Positions 1 through 8,573 of a DNA stretch of 46,557 bases are shown piece after piece. The notes under the pieces were generated by a model. That model did no database searches. It saw only the letters and a program-made list of their open reading frames with translations, and was not told where the DNA came from. Origin of the DNA: an uncultured Maritimibacter sp. (lineage in GTDB: Bacteria > Pseudomonadota > Alphaproteobacteria > Rhodobacterales > Rhodobacteraceae); the NCBI GenBank assembly GCA_913063035.1, contig CAJXYS010000024.1:1-46557 (forward strand). Direction: 5' to 3'. The translations under genes were made by a program, and so were the position numbers. Within the stretch, counting starts at the first letter, position 1. Every line of letters begins with the position of its first letter.

Positions 1-10
1 CCTTTGTCTG

Positions 11-53
11 TGCTAGCCGGACATTGCCCGAAAGACGGGATGTAAGGCTAGCA
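11..53. repeat. Imperfect long inverted repeat (hairpin) at the window edge
   Basis: The arms TGCTAGCC (11-18) and GGCTAGCA (46-53) are perfect reverse complements. Inside them CCCG (27-30) and CGGG (35-38) can also pair around an AAAGA loop. A second inverted repeat follows: ACCGG and CCGGT around 75-90, flanked by TTGC and GCAA. On the minus strand the first hairpin is preceded by a T-run, not followed by one, so it is not an obvious intrinsic terminator. It may be the 3' end or a regulatory region of a gene to the left of the window. Confidence 0.4.
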
Positions 54-250
54 AAAAACGCCCTTTTTGCGCTAACCGGCGTTAACCGGTGCAAAGACGT
101 AACACCTGCGCTCTCCGCGCCACTGCCCGGATCAGGCCGGCAAACGCCCGTTCAGAGCCGCTGGCCCGGGACTCCCGGCCCCGCTATGAAAGGGCAGGCA
201 CGATCCCGCGGCGCATTCACGGCCCGGGCACGGATCAGGAGAACCGCCCG

Positions 251-1456
251 GTGACACTGCTCACACCCGCACGGCTGAAACTCTACCCGGCCGTTCTGCT
301 CGGCTGCTATCTCATCGTGGCGACCGCGGTGATCGCGCAGCTGGTCAGCCAGTGGCCGGATCTCGAGGGCGTGCCCGGCGTCGATTTCGTGATCTTCTAC
401 TGCGCCGGCGACATGGCCGCGTCCGGGCTGGCGGCCGAGGCCTACCGGCCGGGCAAGCTGCCGGAGCACTGCCTGGCGGCCTACCCGTGGATGGCCGGGG
501 CCTTCCCCTCTTTCGCGGAGGTCTCGGCCAGCTGGTTCTACCCCCCGATCTTCTTCCTGCCCGTCCATGTGCTGAGCCAGGTGCACTTCGTTCTCGCGCT
601 CGTGCTCTGGCTCGGGCTGACGGGCGCATTCCTGGCCCGGGCGCTGCGCGGGCTCATGACCAGCACGCAGGCCTGGCTGATCCTCGCCACCGCGCCGGCG
701 CTCTGGTACACGATCCTCGGGGGGCAGAACGCCTTTCTCACCGCGGGGCTCATCGCGCTTTTCTACCGACAGTTCTGGGGCAACGCGGTGCTCGCCGGTC
801 TCGCGATCGGGCTGCTTTGCTACAAGCCGCATCTCGGCCTCGTCTTCCCGATCCTCCTGCTCGCCTATCGCCGCTGTACGAGCATCGCGGTGGCGGCCGC
901 GACGGTAATCGCCCTGACCGCGGCCTCGCTCCTCGCCTATGGCACGGCGCCCTGGCAGGTCTTCTTCACCGAGAACCTTCCCATCGTGACCGAGAAACTC
1001 ACCTCGGGCGATTTCCCGCTGGCGAAGATGGGCTCGGGCTTCGTCTTCGCCCGGACCCTCGGCGCGCCGGCCTGGGCCGCGGAGGCGATCCAGATCCTCA
1101 CCATGCTGGTCGCGCTCGGAACCCTGGTGGCGCTCATCCGGCGCGGGGCGTCCTTCCCGCTGGTCTTCGCTTTCGCGGTCGCGATCGCGCTGCCGGTCTC
1201 GCCGCATAATTTCATTTATGACTGGGTGATGCTCATCATCCCGGCCATGCTGTTGATCAACACTGTCGGCCCGCAATCCCTGAAAGGATACGAAAAAGCG
1301 ATCCTTGCACTTTTATGGATTGTCCCGGGCATTCTGCTCGCCCTGCCGAAGGATTTTCCTTTCGCCCCCGGATTTCCCGTCCTCATCGCCTTCGCGGCCA
1401 TGATCGCGATTCGGGGCTGGGCGGCCGATCCCCGGGAAACGGCGCGGAAATCCTGA
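251..1456 (+). CDS. GT87-like (DUF2029) membrane glycosyltransferase
   Basis: A 401-residue polytopic membrane protein with about ten hydrophobic segments. It resembles the DUF2029/GT87 polyprenol-phosphate sugar transferases of GT-C fold, which transfer mannose or other sugars on the periplasmic face of the membrane. An acidic residue in the first periplasmic loop (VDFVIFY, Asp about 45) fits the GT-C catalytic pattern. The GTG start is chosen because AGGAG lies nine bases upstream and the first membrane helix begins about 10 residues in. The open frame extends further upstream, but that part looks non-coding. The acceptor and donor are unknown, and no glycan-cluster neighbours are visible apart from galE. 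Confidence 0.75.
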   Translation: MTLLTPARLKLYPAVLLGCYLIVATAVIAQLVSQWPDLEGVPGVDFVIFYCAGDMAASGLAAEAYRPGKLPEHCLAAYPWMAGAFPSFAEVSASWFYPPIFFLPVHVLSQVHFVLALVLWLGLTGAFLARALRGLMTSTQAWLILATAPALWYTILGGQNAFLTAGLIALFYRQFWGNAVLAGLAIGLLCYKPHLGLVFPILLLAYRRCTSIAVAAATVIALTAASLLAYGTAPWQVFFTENLPIVTEKLTSGDFPLAKMGSGFVFARTLGAPAWAAEAIQILTMLVALGTLVALIRRGASFPLVFAFAVAIALPVSPHNFIYDWVMLIIPAMLLINTVGPQSLKGYEKAILALLWIVPGILLALPKDFPFAPGFPVLIAFAAMIAIRGWAADPRETARKS

Positions 1457-1484
1457 CCCCGGATAAGTCCGGAATTCCGTCGCC

Positions 1485-1512
1485 GGATTTCCGCCCGCAG
1501 CCCGGAAAATCC
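1485..1512 (+). terminator. Possible terminator hairpin after the GT87 gene
   Basis: GGATTTCCG (1485-1493) can pair with CGGAAAATCC (1503-1512) with one bulged base. There is no clear U-tract after it. The rest of the gap to 1708 shows only a TTGACA at 1531-1536 with no matching -10 element and a single GANTC site at about 1550. Confidence 0.3.
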
Positions 1513-1708
1513 CCGTGTAAAAGTCACTCTTTGACAAGATTGGTGCCGCGAATCTGCCCAATTTCGCCGCGATAGTGATCCTCGACCGAAACCCGCCGCC
1601 GCCGGCAAATGCCCGATAACGCTGCACCGCAGATCGCCCGGGCACCCACCAGAGCCGGCAGCGGCATCAGCCCCGGGAAACCCCCGGCCCGCGCGAGGAA
1701 ACGCAGAG

Positions 1709-2116
1709 ATGGCGAACCAAGGGATCTACCACACCGCGCCCAAGCCGTCCGAGCACGGCCATCGCCTGCCCTTCAAGCTCGACGAGATCTGGGCGATCCT
1801 CCGTGATTTCGGCCACGTCGCCGGCGTCATCGTCGGCCTCTGGGCGCTCGGTCTGCAGATCTTCCTCGCAGGTGGCATCGACATGGCCAATCTGCGCGAC
1901 GCCGCCAGCGTCTCGTTCAACGCCGAGGCCGAACTGGCGCCCGCGGTCGCGCCGGCCCCGTCGGCCATCGACGTCGTCTGCGCGACCCCCGAAATCGCGG
2001 TGATCGAACACGCCACCGCCGATTGCGGCGAAACCGCGGGCTTGCCCGCCCGCGTCAGCATCGAGGAACAGCGCCGCGACACGGTCCGCAAACTGCTCCT
2101 CGGGCCGCAGAACTGA
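1709..2116 (+). CDS. Hypothetical single-pass membrane protein
   Basis: A 135-residue protein I do not recognise. Residues 1-30 are hydrophilic (it starts MANQGIYHT). About residues 36-56 form one transmembrane helix rich in Val, Gly, Leu and Ile, and an Ala/Pro-rich segment follows (about 75-85). The C-terminal part contains three cysteines (VVCATPE, ATADCGET and nearby) and ends in a charged tail (RRDTVRKLLLG). A GAGGAAA ribosome site precedes the ATG. It stands alone, convergent with galE 18 bp away. The base composition matches its neighbours, so it looks native and not recently acquired. Confidence 0.6.
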   Translation: MANQGIYHTAPKPSEHGHRLPFKLDEIWAILRDFGHVAGVIVGLWALGLQIFLAGGIDMANLRDAASVSFNAEAELAPAVAPAPSAIDVVCATPEIAVIEHATADCGETAGLPARVSIEEQRRDTVRKLLLGPQN

Positions 2117-2134
2117 GGGCCGCGACGCCGCGCC

Positions 2135-3148
2135 TCAGGCCCGGCGGGCGGCCTGCCCCCTGACCCAGGCCCAGCTCGAGCGGCAGATCTCGTCGAGATC
2201 CCGCCGCGCCCTGAACCCCAGCTCCGCCTCCGCCCGCGCCGGATCCGCGCAGTAGACCGGGACATCGCCCGGCCGTCGCGCGACGACCCGGTAGGGCAAC
2301 TTGCGCCCGGCGGCCCGCCCATAGGCCGCGAGCACCTCCAGCACCGAATGCCCGCGCCCGGTGCCGAGATTCAGGACATGGCCGGGATCCCCGGCGAGCA
2401 GTCGCTCGACCGACAGGCGGTGGCCTTCGGCCAGGTCCATGACATGGATGTAGTCGCGCACGCCGGTTCCGTCCGGGGTGGAATAGTCATCACCGAAAAC
2501 CTCCAGCTGGCGCAGCTGTCCCGCGGCGACCCGGGCGATCAGCGGCACGAGGTTGTTCGGGCGGCCGGACGGATCCTCGCCGATCATGGCGCTCTCATGC
2601 GCACCGGCCGGGTTGAAGTAGCGCAGCACGCCCACGGCCCAGCGCGGATCGGACGCCGCCAGCTGCTCGAGGATCTCCTCGCCCTTGATCTTGGTGAATC
2701 CATAGGGGTTCACCGCCCGGCGCGGCGCGCTCTCCGGCGTCGGCGTCACGTCGGGCACGCCGTAGACGGTGGCCGAGGAGGAATAGACCAGGCGGCGCAG
2801 GCCGGCCGCCTCCATCGCGCCGAGAAGCGTCACGAGCCCGGCGATGTTCACCGCCATGTAATCGAGCGGGCGGTCCATCGACTCGCCCACCGCCTTCAGC
2901 GCCGCGAAATGCATCACCGCGTCGGGGTTCTGCGCCGCCAGCACCCGGCCAAGCGCGGCGGGGTCGCGCACGTCACCGCGGTAGCAGGGCACCGGCGCCC
3001 CCGTCAGCCGGGCCAGCCGGTCGGGCACATCCTCGCGCGCATTGGAAAAATCGTCGAAGAGCACCGGGCTGTGGCCGGCCGCCGCCAGGGCGACGCAGGC
3101 ATGCGAGCCCACATAGCCCGCCCCGCCCGTCAGAAGGATAACCGCCAT
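2135..3148 (-). CDS. galE: UDP-glucose 4-epimerase
   Basis: Interconverts UDP-glucose and UDP-galactose in the cytoplasm, supplying UDP-galactose for polysaccharide and lipid glycosylation. The 337-residue product has the usual family length. An N-terminal NAD-binding motif GGAGYVGSH (residues 8-16) is followed by DDFSN, the SSSATVYG segment with the catalytic Ser/Thr, and the YxxxK motif as YGFTK in NPYGFTKIKGEE. The GVRDYIHVMDLAEGH segment is typical of GalE. I chose the ATG immediately before VILLTGG; the open frame continues upstream but loses similarity. Transcribed divergently from the small membrane gene at 3336. Confidence 0.95.
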   Translation of the reverse strand: MAVILLTGGAGYVGSHACVALAAAGHSPVLFDDFSNAREDVPDRLARLTGAPVPCYRGDVRDPAALGRVLAAQNPDAVMHFAALKAVGESMDRPLDYMAVNIAGLVTLLGAMEAAGLRRLVYSSSATVYGVPDVTPTPESAPRRAVNPYGFTKIKGEEILEQLAASDPRWAVGVLRYFNPAGAHESAMIGEDPSGRPNNLVPLIARVAAGQLRQLEVFGDDYSTPDGTGVRDYIHVMDLAEGHRLSVERLLAGDPGHVLNLGTGRGHSVLEVLAAYGRAAGRKLPYRVVARRPGDVPVYCADPARAEAELGFRARRDLDEICRSSWAWVRGQAARRA

Positions 3149-3303
3149 CGCACTCACACACTGACACCGCCTACACCCGATGATGCTAGCGCCCCGGGGC
3201 GCGCCGGCACAGCCCCGATCGGCATCCAGGCCGGCGGCGCCTTCCCGCCGGATCCGGCACTGCGGCAAATCGTGACTCGCAACATCGCCGGCCGGGCCCT
3301 ACC

Positions 3304-3319
3304 TTGAGGTTAAGCTCAA
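3304..3319. promoter_or_regulatory. Inverted repeat TTGAG-N6-CTCAA
   Basis: A 16-bp dyad (TTGAG GTTAAG CTCAA) lies 16 bp before the ATG of the 103-residue membrane gene and just ahead of its GGAGG ribosome site. Its shape is like a regulator operator, but it sits too close to the start codon for an ordinary -35/-10 spacing. It may act in the leader, or on the opposite strand toward galE. No regulator can be named. Confidence 0.35.
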
Positions 3320-3335
3320 TCAACGGAGGTCGCGC

Positions 3336-3647
3336 ATGCCCCGCCTCGTCAAGCTCTTCATCGTCAACGGCCTGATCGGGCTCGGCCTCGGCGTCGTGTT
3401 CACGGCCGGGCTGCTCTGGCTCAACATCGCGAACCTGGGCCATCTCGTGACCCACTCGCCCGAGGGATGGCTGGCCGTCGTCATGCTGGTCTGGTTCAGC
3501 GGCGTTACCTTCGGCGGCGTCCAGATCGGCATCCGCGTGATGTCGATGGCCGAGAAGGACGACAAGGATGACGGGGGCCGCCGCGCGCCGGAGCCGGTGC
3601 GCGATCCGGTGGCGATCCCGGTCCGCGTGGACGAGCACCGCGCCTGA
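3336..3647 (+). CDS. Small two-helix membrane protein, function unknown
   Basis: A 103-residue protein with two predicted transmembrane helices (about residues 7-31 and 46-68). A short connecting loop holds His residues (GHLVTHSPEG), and a hydrophilic, charged C-terminal tail begins KDDKDDGGRR. A strong GGAGG ribosome site with seven-base spacing supports the ATG. It lies convergently 3 bp from the end of putR. I do not recognise a named family. A cytoplasmic tail after a two-helix hairpin is common to many small proteobacterial membrane proteins. Confidence 0.65.
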   Translation: MPRLVKLFIVNGLIGLGLGVVFTAGLLWLNIANLGHLVTHSPEGWLAVVMLVWFSGVTFGGVQIGIRVMSMAEKDDKDDGGRRAPEPVRDPVAIPVRVDEHRA

Positions 3648-3650
3648 ACT

Positions 3651-4115
3651 TCAGGACATGTCGTCCTTGACCGCCTCCATCGCCACGTAGGTGGAGGTGT
3701 GCGAGACATGCGGCAGGGCCGAGATCTTCTCGCCCATGATCTGGCGGTAGGTGGCCATGTCGCCGGTGCGCACCTTCAGCAGGTAGTCGAACCCCCCCGC
3801 GATCATGTGGCATTGCTCGACCTCGGGAATGTCCATGACCGCGCGGTTGAAGGCCGCAAGCGCCGCCGCCTTGGTATCGGTCAGCTTCACCTCCACGAAG
3901 GCGATGTGATCCCGGCCCAGCTTGATCGGGTCGAGGCTTGCCCGGTAGCCGGTGATGACCCCCTCGGCCTCGAGCCGTTTCAGCCGCGCCTGGGTGGGCG
4001 ATTTCGACAGCCCGACACGGCGGGCCAGCTCCGTGACGGTAATCCGCCCCTCCGCCGAGAGCACGCGGAGGATCGCGCGGTCGAAGCGGTCCAGATCGAT
4101 CTCTTTTCCAGTCAT
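3651..4115 (-). CDS. putR: Lrp/AsnC-family regulator of proline utilisation (PutR)
   Basis: A 154-residue transcription factor. An N-terminal winged helix-turn-helix (residues about 5-60, LDRFDRAILRVLSAEGR...VGLSKSPTQARLKRLE) is followed by an effector-binding RAM domain (about 70-150, FVEVKL...GGFDYLLKVRT). It is transcribed divergently from putA. In Rhodobacter capsulatus a protein of this family, PutR, activates putA in response to proline; the same role is inferred here from the arrangement. The ATG at 4115 is the one that begins the HTH domain at the family's normal length; longer in-frame starts would run through the operator region. A palindrome lies 12 bp upstream of its start codon and suggests autoregulation. 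Confidence 0.9.
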   Translation of the reverse strand: MTGKEIDLDRFDRAILRVLSAEGRITVTELARRVGLSKSPTQARLKRLEAEGVITGYRASLDPIKLGRDHIAFVEVKLTDTKAAALAAFNRAVMDIPEVEQCHMIAGGFDYLLKVRTGDMATYRQIMGEKISALPHVSHTSTYVAMEAVKDDMS

Positions 4116-4126
4116 TCGTCCTGTCA

Positions 4127-4143
4127 CCTGAATATCATTCAGG
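4127..4143. promoter_or_regulatory. Candidate PutR operator in the putR-putA gap
   Basis: A perfect dyad, CCTGAAT-ATC-ATTCAGG, lies in the 113-bp gap between divergent putR and putA. Lrp-family dimers bind dyads of about this size. It is centred about 62 bp upstream of the putative putA -10 element, a usual position for an activator, and just upstream of the putR start codon, fitting autorepression. Confidence 0.6.
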
Positions 4144-4173
4144 ACAGAAGATCGCATATCCGGCAAAAAAGGC

Positions 4174-4202
4174 CAATCCGACTGCCGCCGGCAGGCTATA
4201 CT
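4174..4202 (+). promoter_or_regulatory. Putative putA promoter (good -10, poor -35)
   Basis: TATACT (4197-4202) is a near-consensus -10 element. At a 17-bp spacing the -35 position reads CAATCC, a poor match, which is what an activator-dependent promoter would show. The putA ATG at 4229 follows with a CCGGAGG ribosome site. Confidence 0.5.
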
Positions 4203-4228
4203 GCCGCTGATTACCGGAGGCATCCCCT

Positions 4229-7200
4229 ATGACCGACACGCTGACCGCGATCCGCGCCCGCATGCGCGAGGACACCCTGCCCGACGAGTCGAAGGTCCTG
4301 AAACGGCTGGTGGCCGAGGCCGACCTCGACGCCACGACCCGCGCCCGCATCGAGGCCCGCGCGGTGGCGCTGGTCGAGAAAATCCGCACAACCGCCGCCC
4401 CCGGCCTGATGGAGGTGTTCCTGGCCGAGTACGGCCTCTCGACCGAAGAAGGCATCGCGCTGATGTGCCTGGCCGAGGCACTGCTGCGCGTGCCCGACGC
4501 CCATACCATCGACGCGCTGATCGAGGACAAGATCGCGCCCTCGGACTGGGGCAAGCATCTCGGCCATTCCTCCTCGTCGCTGGTCAACGCCTCGACCTGG
4601 GCGCTGATGCTGACCGGCCGCGTGCTCGACGACGAGCAGCAGGGCATGGCCGGCGTTCTGCGCGGCGCGGTCAAGCGCCTGGGCGAGCCGGTGATCCGCA
4701 CCGCCGTCGGCCGCGCCATGCGCGAGATGGGCCGCCAGTTCGTGCTGGGCGAAACCGTCGAGGCCGCGATGCGCCGCGCCCGCACGCTCGAGGCGAAGGG
4801 CTACAGCTATTCCTACGACATGCTGGGCGAGGCCGCGCGCACCGACGCCGACGCAGAACGCTACTGGCACGCCTATTCCAACGCGATCACCGCGCTGACG
4901 CCCGCCTGCGACAAGGGCGATATCCGGATGAACCCCGGCATCTCGGTGAAGCTCTCGGCGCTCCATGCCCGCTACGAGGTCGCCCAGCGCGACCGCGTGA
5001 TGGCCGAGCTGGCGCCGCGGCTGATGTCGCTGGCCCGCCAGGCCAAGGCCGCCGGCATGGGGCTGAACATCGACGCCGAGGAAGCCGACCGGCTGGACAT
5101 CTCGCTCGACGTGATCGAATCGGTGCTGGCCGACCCGGCCCTGGCCGGCTGGGACGGCTTCGGCGTCGTGGTGCAGGCCTACGGCCCGCGCGCCGAGCAC
5201 GTGATCGACTGGCTCTACGCGCTGTCGGAACGGCTCGACCGCCGGATCATGGTCCGCCTCGTCAAGGGCGCCTACTGGGATACCGAGATCAAGCGCGCCC
5301 AGGTCATGGGTCTCGACGGCTTCCCGGTCTTCACCCGCAAGGCCTCGACCGATGTCTCCTACATCGCCAATGCGCGCAAGCTGCTCGGCATGACCGACCG
5401 GATCTACCCGCAATTCGCGACCCACAACGCCCATAGCGTCGCCGCCATCCTCGAAATGGCCGGGGACCGCGACGCCTTCGAGTTCCAGCGGCTCCATGGC
5501 ATGGGCGAGCGGCTGCACGACATCGTGCTGGCCGGCGAGAACACCCGCTGCCGTATCTATGCCCCGGTCGGCGCCCACCGCGACCTGCTGGCCTACCTCG
5601 TGCGGCGGCTGCTGGAGAACGGCGCCAACAGCTCTTTCGTCAACCAGATCCTCGACGAGGCCGTGCCCCCCGCCGAGGTGGTGGCCGACCCCTTCGACGC
5701 GGTGGCAGGCTTCATCGAGGCGCCCGAGAACCCGGTCATCGCCCACCCGTCGGAGATCTTCGGTGCAGGCCGGCGCAACGCGCGCGGCTGGGATCTGACC
5801 GACCCGCTCGACCTGGCCGAGATCGAGGAAGCCCGCGCGCCCTTCCGCGACGCCCGCTTCGAGGCCGGGCCGCTCATGGCGGTGACGCCCGAAGGGGCCG
5901 GGACGCATCCGGCGACGAACCCCGCCGATCCGGCCGACGCGCTGGGCCACGTCACCCACGCCGCCGCCGCGGATGTGGACGCGGCCATCGCCGCCGCCCG
6001 CCCCTGGGATGCCAGTCCCGCCGAACGTGCCGCGGTGCTGAACCGCGCCGCGGATCTCTACGAGGAAAACTTCGGCAAGATCTTCGCCATCGTCGCCCGC
6101 GAAGCCGGCAAGATCCACCTGGACGCGGTGGGCGAACTGCGCGAGGCGGTCGATTTCCTGCGCTACTACGCCACCCAGACCGACCAGCCCCACCCCCCGC
6201 GCGGCGTCTTCGCCTGCATCTCGCCCTGGAACTTCCCGCTGGCGATCTTCACCGGCCAGCTGACCGCGGCGCTCGCCGCGGGCAACGCGGTGATCGCCAA
6301 GCCGGCCGAGCAGACACCGATCATCGCCCACGAGGCGGTACAGCTCCTCCACGCGGCCGGGGTGCCGCGCACGGCGCTCCAGCTCCTGCCGGGCGAGGGC
6401 GGCACCATCGGCGCGGCGCTCACCGCGGACCCGCGGATCGAGGGGGTCTGCTTCACCGGCGGCACGGACACCGCGCGGCTGATCCAGCGCGCCATGGCCG
6501 AGAACCTCGCCCCCCATGCGCCGCTGATCGCGGAAACCGGCGGGTTGAACGCGATGATCGTGGATTCCACCGCGCTCCCGGAACAGGCCGTGCGCGACAT
6601 CCTCGCCTCGGCCTTCCAGTCGGCCGGCCAGCGCTGCTCGGCGCTGCGCTGCCTCTACGTGCAGGAGGATATCGCCGAGGACCTGCAACGCATGCTCTTC
6701 GGCGCGATGGAGGAGCTGCGCCTCGGCGATCCCTGGGCACTCTCCACCGATATCGGCCCGGTGATCGACGACGCGGCGCGCGCGCGCATCACCGCCCATG
6801 TCGACAAGGCCCGCCGCGAGGGGCGCGTCCTCAAGGAGCTGCCCGTGCCCGCCAGCGGCAATTTCGTCGGCCCCACCGTGATCCGCGTCGCAGGCATCGA
6901 GACGCTGGAGGAAGAGATCTTCGGCCCCGTGCTGCATCTCGCCACCTACCGGAACCGCGATCTCGACCGGGTGATCGAGAAGATCAACGCCACCGGCTAC
7001 GGGCTGACCTTCGGGCTGCATACCCGGATCGACGACCGCGTGCAGCATGTCGTGGACCGGATCCAGGTCGGCAACATCTACGTCAACCGCAACCAGATCG
7101 GCGCCGTGGTGGGCAGCCAGCCCTTCGGCGGCGAGGGTCTTTCCGGCACCGGCCCCAAGGCCGGCGGCCCGAACTACGTGCCGCGCTTCACCGCCCCGCC

Positions 7201-7705
7201 GCGCCCCCATCACAGCGGCGACGAAGGCGCGGAGGTTCCCCCGGAGCAGGTCCAGGCCGCCCTCGACGCGCTCAGCCCGCCGCACCACCCGGTCGAGATC
7301 CGCGACATGCCCGGGCCCACGGGCGAGTCCAACCGCCTGTCGCTCTTCCCGCGCGGGCCGGTGCTCTGCCTCGGGCCGGGGCGCGCGGCGGCCGAGGCCC
7401 AGGCCGCCGAGGTCCGCGCCGCGGGCAGCCTGCCGCTGCGCGTCGCCGATGGCGGCGAGCTGGCGGGGCATATCACCCCCGACACGCTGCGCCGGCTGCG
7501 CGGCCTCGAGGCCGTGGCCTGGTGGGGCGGCGCGGATACCGCGCGGACGTTCGCCGCGGCGCTGGCCGCGCGCGCGGGCCCGATCGTGCCCCTCCTGACC
7601 GAGGAGGGCGCCGCAGCGCGGCTCTGGCACGAGCGGCACCTCTGCGTGGACACGACCGCCTCGGGCGGGAACGCGGCCCTGCTCGCGGCCGGGGGCGAGG
7701 CCTGA
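4229..7705 (+). CDS. putA: Bifunctional proline dehydrogenase / P5C dehydrogenase PutA
   Basis: Oxidises proline to glutamate in two steps: an FAD proline dehydrogenase and an NAD pyrroline-5-carboxylate dehydrogenase, with intermediate channelling, at the inner membrane surface. The 1158 residues hold an N-terminal arm, the PRODH barrel (about 150-490; RLVKGAYWDTEIKRAQ, QFATHNAHSV, EFQRLHGMGERLHD) and the aldehyde dehydrogenase domain (about 540-1010; ISPWNFPLAIF, catalytic Cys in GQRCSALR, Glu in ETGG). A degenerate C-terminal ALDH-like tail follows. It lacks the ribbon-helix-helix DNA-binding domain found in E. coli PutA (about 1320 residues), consistent with regulation by the divergent PutR. 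The ATG has a CCGGAGG ribosome site. Confidence 0.97.
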   Translation: MTDTLTAIRARMREDTLPDESKVLKRLVAEADLDATTRARIEARAVALVEKIRTTAAPGLMEVFLAEYGLSTEEGIALMCLAEALLRVPDAHTIDALIEDKIAPSDWGKHLGHSSSSLVNASTWALMLTGRVLDDEQQGMAGVLRGAVKRLGEPVIRTAVGRAMREMGRQFVLGETVEAAMRRARTLEAKGYSYSYDMLGEAARTDADAERYWHAYSNAITALTPACDKGDIRMNPGISVKLSALHARYEVAQRDRVMAELAPRLMSLARQAKAAGMGLNIDAEEADRLDISLDVIESVLADPALAGWDGFGVVVQAYGPRAEHVIDWLYALSERLDRRIMVRLVKGAYWDTEIKRAQVMGLDGFPVFTRKASTDVSYIANARKLLGMTDRIYPQFATHNAHSVAAILEMAGDRDAFEFQRLHGMGERLHDIVLAGENTRCRIYAPVGAHRDLLAYLVRRLLENGANSSFVNQILDEAVPPAEVVADPFDAVAGFIEAPENPVIAHPSEIFGAGRRNARGWDLTDPLDLAEIEEARAPFRDARFEAGPLMAVTPEGAGTHPATNPADPADALGHVTHAAAADVDAAIAAARPWDASPAERAAVLNRAADLYEENFGKIFAIVAREAGKIHLDAVGELREAVDFLRYYATQTDQPHPPRGVFACISPWNFPLAIFTGQLTAALAAGNAVIAKPAEQTPIIAHEAVQLLHAAGVPRTALQLLPGEGGTIGAALTADPRIEGVCFTGGTDTARLIQRAMAENLAPHAPLIAETGGLNAMIVDSTALPEQAVRDILASAFQSAGQRCSALRCLYVQEDIAEDLQRMLFGAMEELRLGDPWALSTDIGPVIDDAARARITAHVDKARREGRVLKELPVPASGNFVGPTVIRVAGIETLEEEIFGPVLHLATYRNRDLDRVIEKINATGYGLTFGLHTRIDDRVQHVVDRIQVGNIYVNRNQIGAVVGSQPFGGEGLSGTGPKAGGPNYVPRFTAPPRPHHSGDEGAEVPPEQVQAALDALSPPHHPVEIRDMPGPTGESNRLSLFPRGPVLCLGPGRAAAEAQAAEVRAAGSLPLRVADGGELAGHITPDTLRRLRGLEAVAWWGGADTARTFAAALAARAGPIVPLLTEEGAAARLWHERHLCVDTTASGGNAALLAAGGEA

Positions 7706-7781
7706 CCCCCCTTGTCCCGACGCGCCTTGACGCCATCTGGACGGTGGGGGACGCTGCCCCCGCTGCCAGAGACGGGGCCCC

Positions 7782-8555
7782 ATGTTTCCGATCCGCGATC
7801 ACAATCCCTCGCTGCGCACCCCCTGGGTGACCTACGGGCTGATCGCGGCCAATATCCTGGTCTTCCTCGCCTACTGGCCGCTCTTCAACGAGCCGCGCGC
7901 GCTGCAGGCCTTCTTCCTGGAATGGGGGCTGATCCCGGTGAAGATCGCGGGCGGCGACGGCGTCTACCCGCTCTTCACCTCGATGTTCCTGCACGGCGGC
8001 GTGCTGCACATCGCCGGCAACATGCTGTTTCTCTGGATCTTCGGCGACAACCTCGAGGACGTGTTCGGCCATCTGGGCTTCGCGCTCTTCTACCTCGCCT
8101 CGGGCGTCGGCGCGGGGCTCCTGCACCTGGCCGCGGATCCCGCCTCGCCGGTGCCCACGGTGGGGGCCTCCGGGGCCATCGCGGGCGTGATGGGCGGCTA
8201 CCTGCTGCTCTTCCCGCGGGCGCGCGTCGACGTGCTGATCATCATTTTCTTCTTCATCCGCATCCTCGCCCTGCCCGCCTGGGTGATGCTCGGGCTCTGG
8301 TTCGGGTTCCAGCTCGTCAACGGGCTCGCCGCCGACACGCAGTCGGGCGGCGTCGCCTACTGGGCCCATGCGGGCGGCTTCGTGGTGGGGCTGGCCTTTA
8401 CGCTGCCGGTCTGGCTCCGGCGCGGCGGACCGGCCTATTGGCAGCGCACCCACGGGCTGCCGCCCTATCCAGAGGGCCGGTACCGGATCCGGCGCACCGA
8501 CGTGCCGCGCGCCGGGCATCGCCGCCGGCCCGGCCGCGGCCCGTGGGGGCGCTAA
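7782..8555 (+). CDS. Rhomboid-family intramembrane serine protease
   Basis: A 257-residue membrane protein with six or seven helices. Rhomboids cut substrate transmembrane helices using a Ser-His dyad inside the membrane. The hallmarks are present: HIAGNMLFLWIFGDN (His76, Asn80 of the HxxxN motif), the nucleophile in GASGAIAG (Ser130), and the catalytic His in YWAHAGGF (His196). The C-terminal tail is cytoplasmic, basic and arginine-rich. The ATG follows a GGGGCCCC stretch with a weak ribosome site. Substrate unknown. The gene stands between putA and the convergent argF with no obvious operon partner. Confidence 0.92.
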   Translation: MFPIRDHNPSLRTPWVTYGLIAANILVFLAYWPLFNEPRALQAFFLEWGLIPVKIAGGDGVYPLFTSMFLHGGVLHIAGNMLFLWIFGDNLEDVFGHLGFALFYLASGVGAGLLHLAADPASPVPTVGASGAIAGVMGGYLLLFPRARVDVLIIIFFFIRILALPAWVMLGLWFGFQLVNGLAADTQSGGVAYWAHAGGFVVGLAFTLPVWLRRGGPAYWQRTHGLPPYPEGRYRIRRTDVPRAGHRRRPGRGPWGR

Positions 8556-8573
8556 GCCCGCGCCTTCACCGTT

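Noticed and set aside
72-86. CtrA-like site CTAA...TTAAC near the left edge
   Set aside because: The spacer is 6 bp, not the 7 bp needed for the CtrA consensus.
186-254. A second 22-codon Arg-rich ORF, ending in a GTGA overlap with the GT87 start
   Set aside because: No Shine-Dalgarno before its ATG, no biosynthetic logic for arginine at a glycosyltransferase gene, and GC-rich DNA yields such frames often. It is a useful caution for the argD leader claim.
1531-1559. Perfect TTGACA before the 135-residue membrane gene
   Set aside because: No acceptable -10 hexamer lies at 16-18 bp spacing, so no promoter is called.
4211-7783. A 1190-codon open frame antisense to putA
   Set aside because: It is a shadow of putA in GC-rich DNA: low-complexity Arg/Gly/His/Asp composition, no domain, and no ribosome site.
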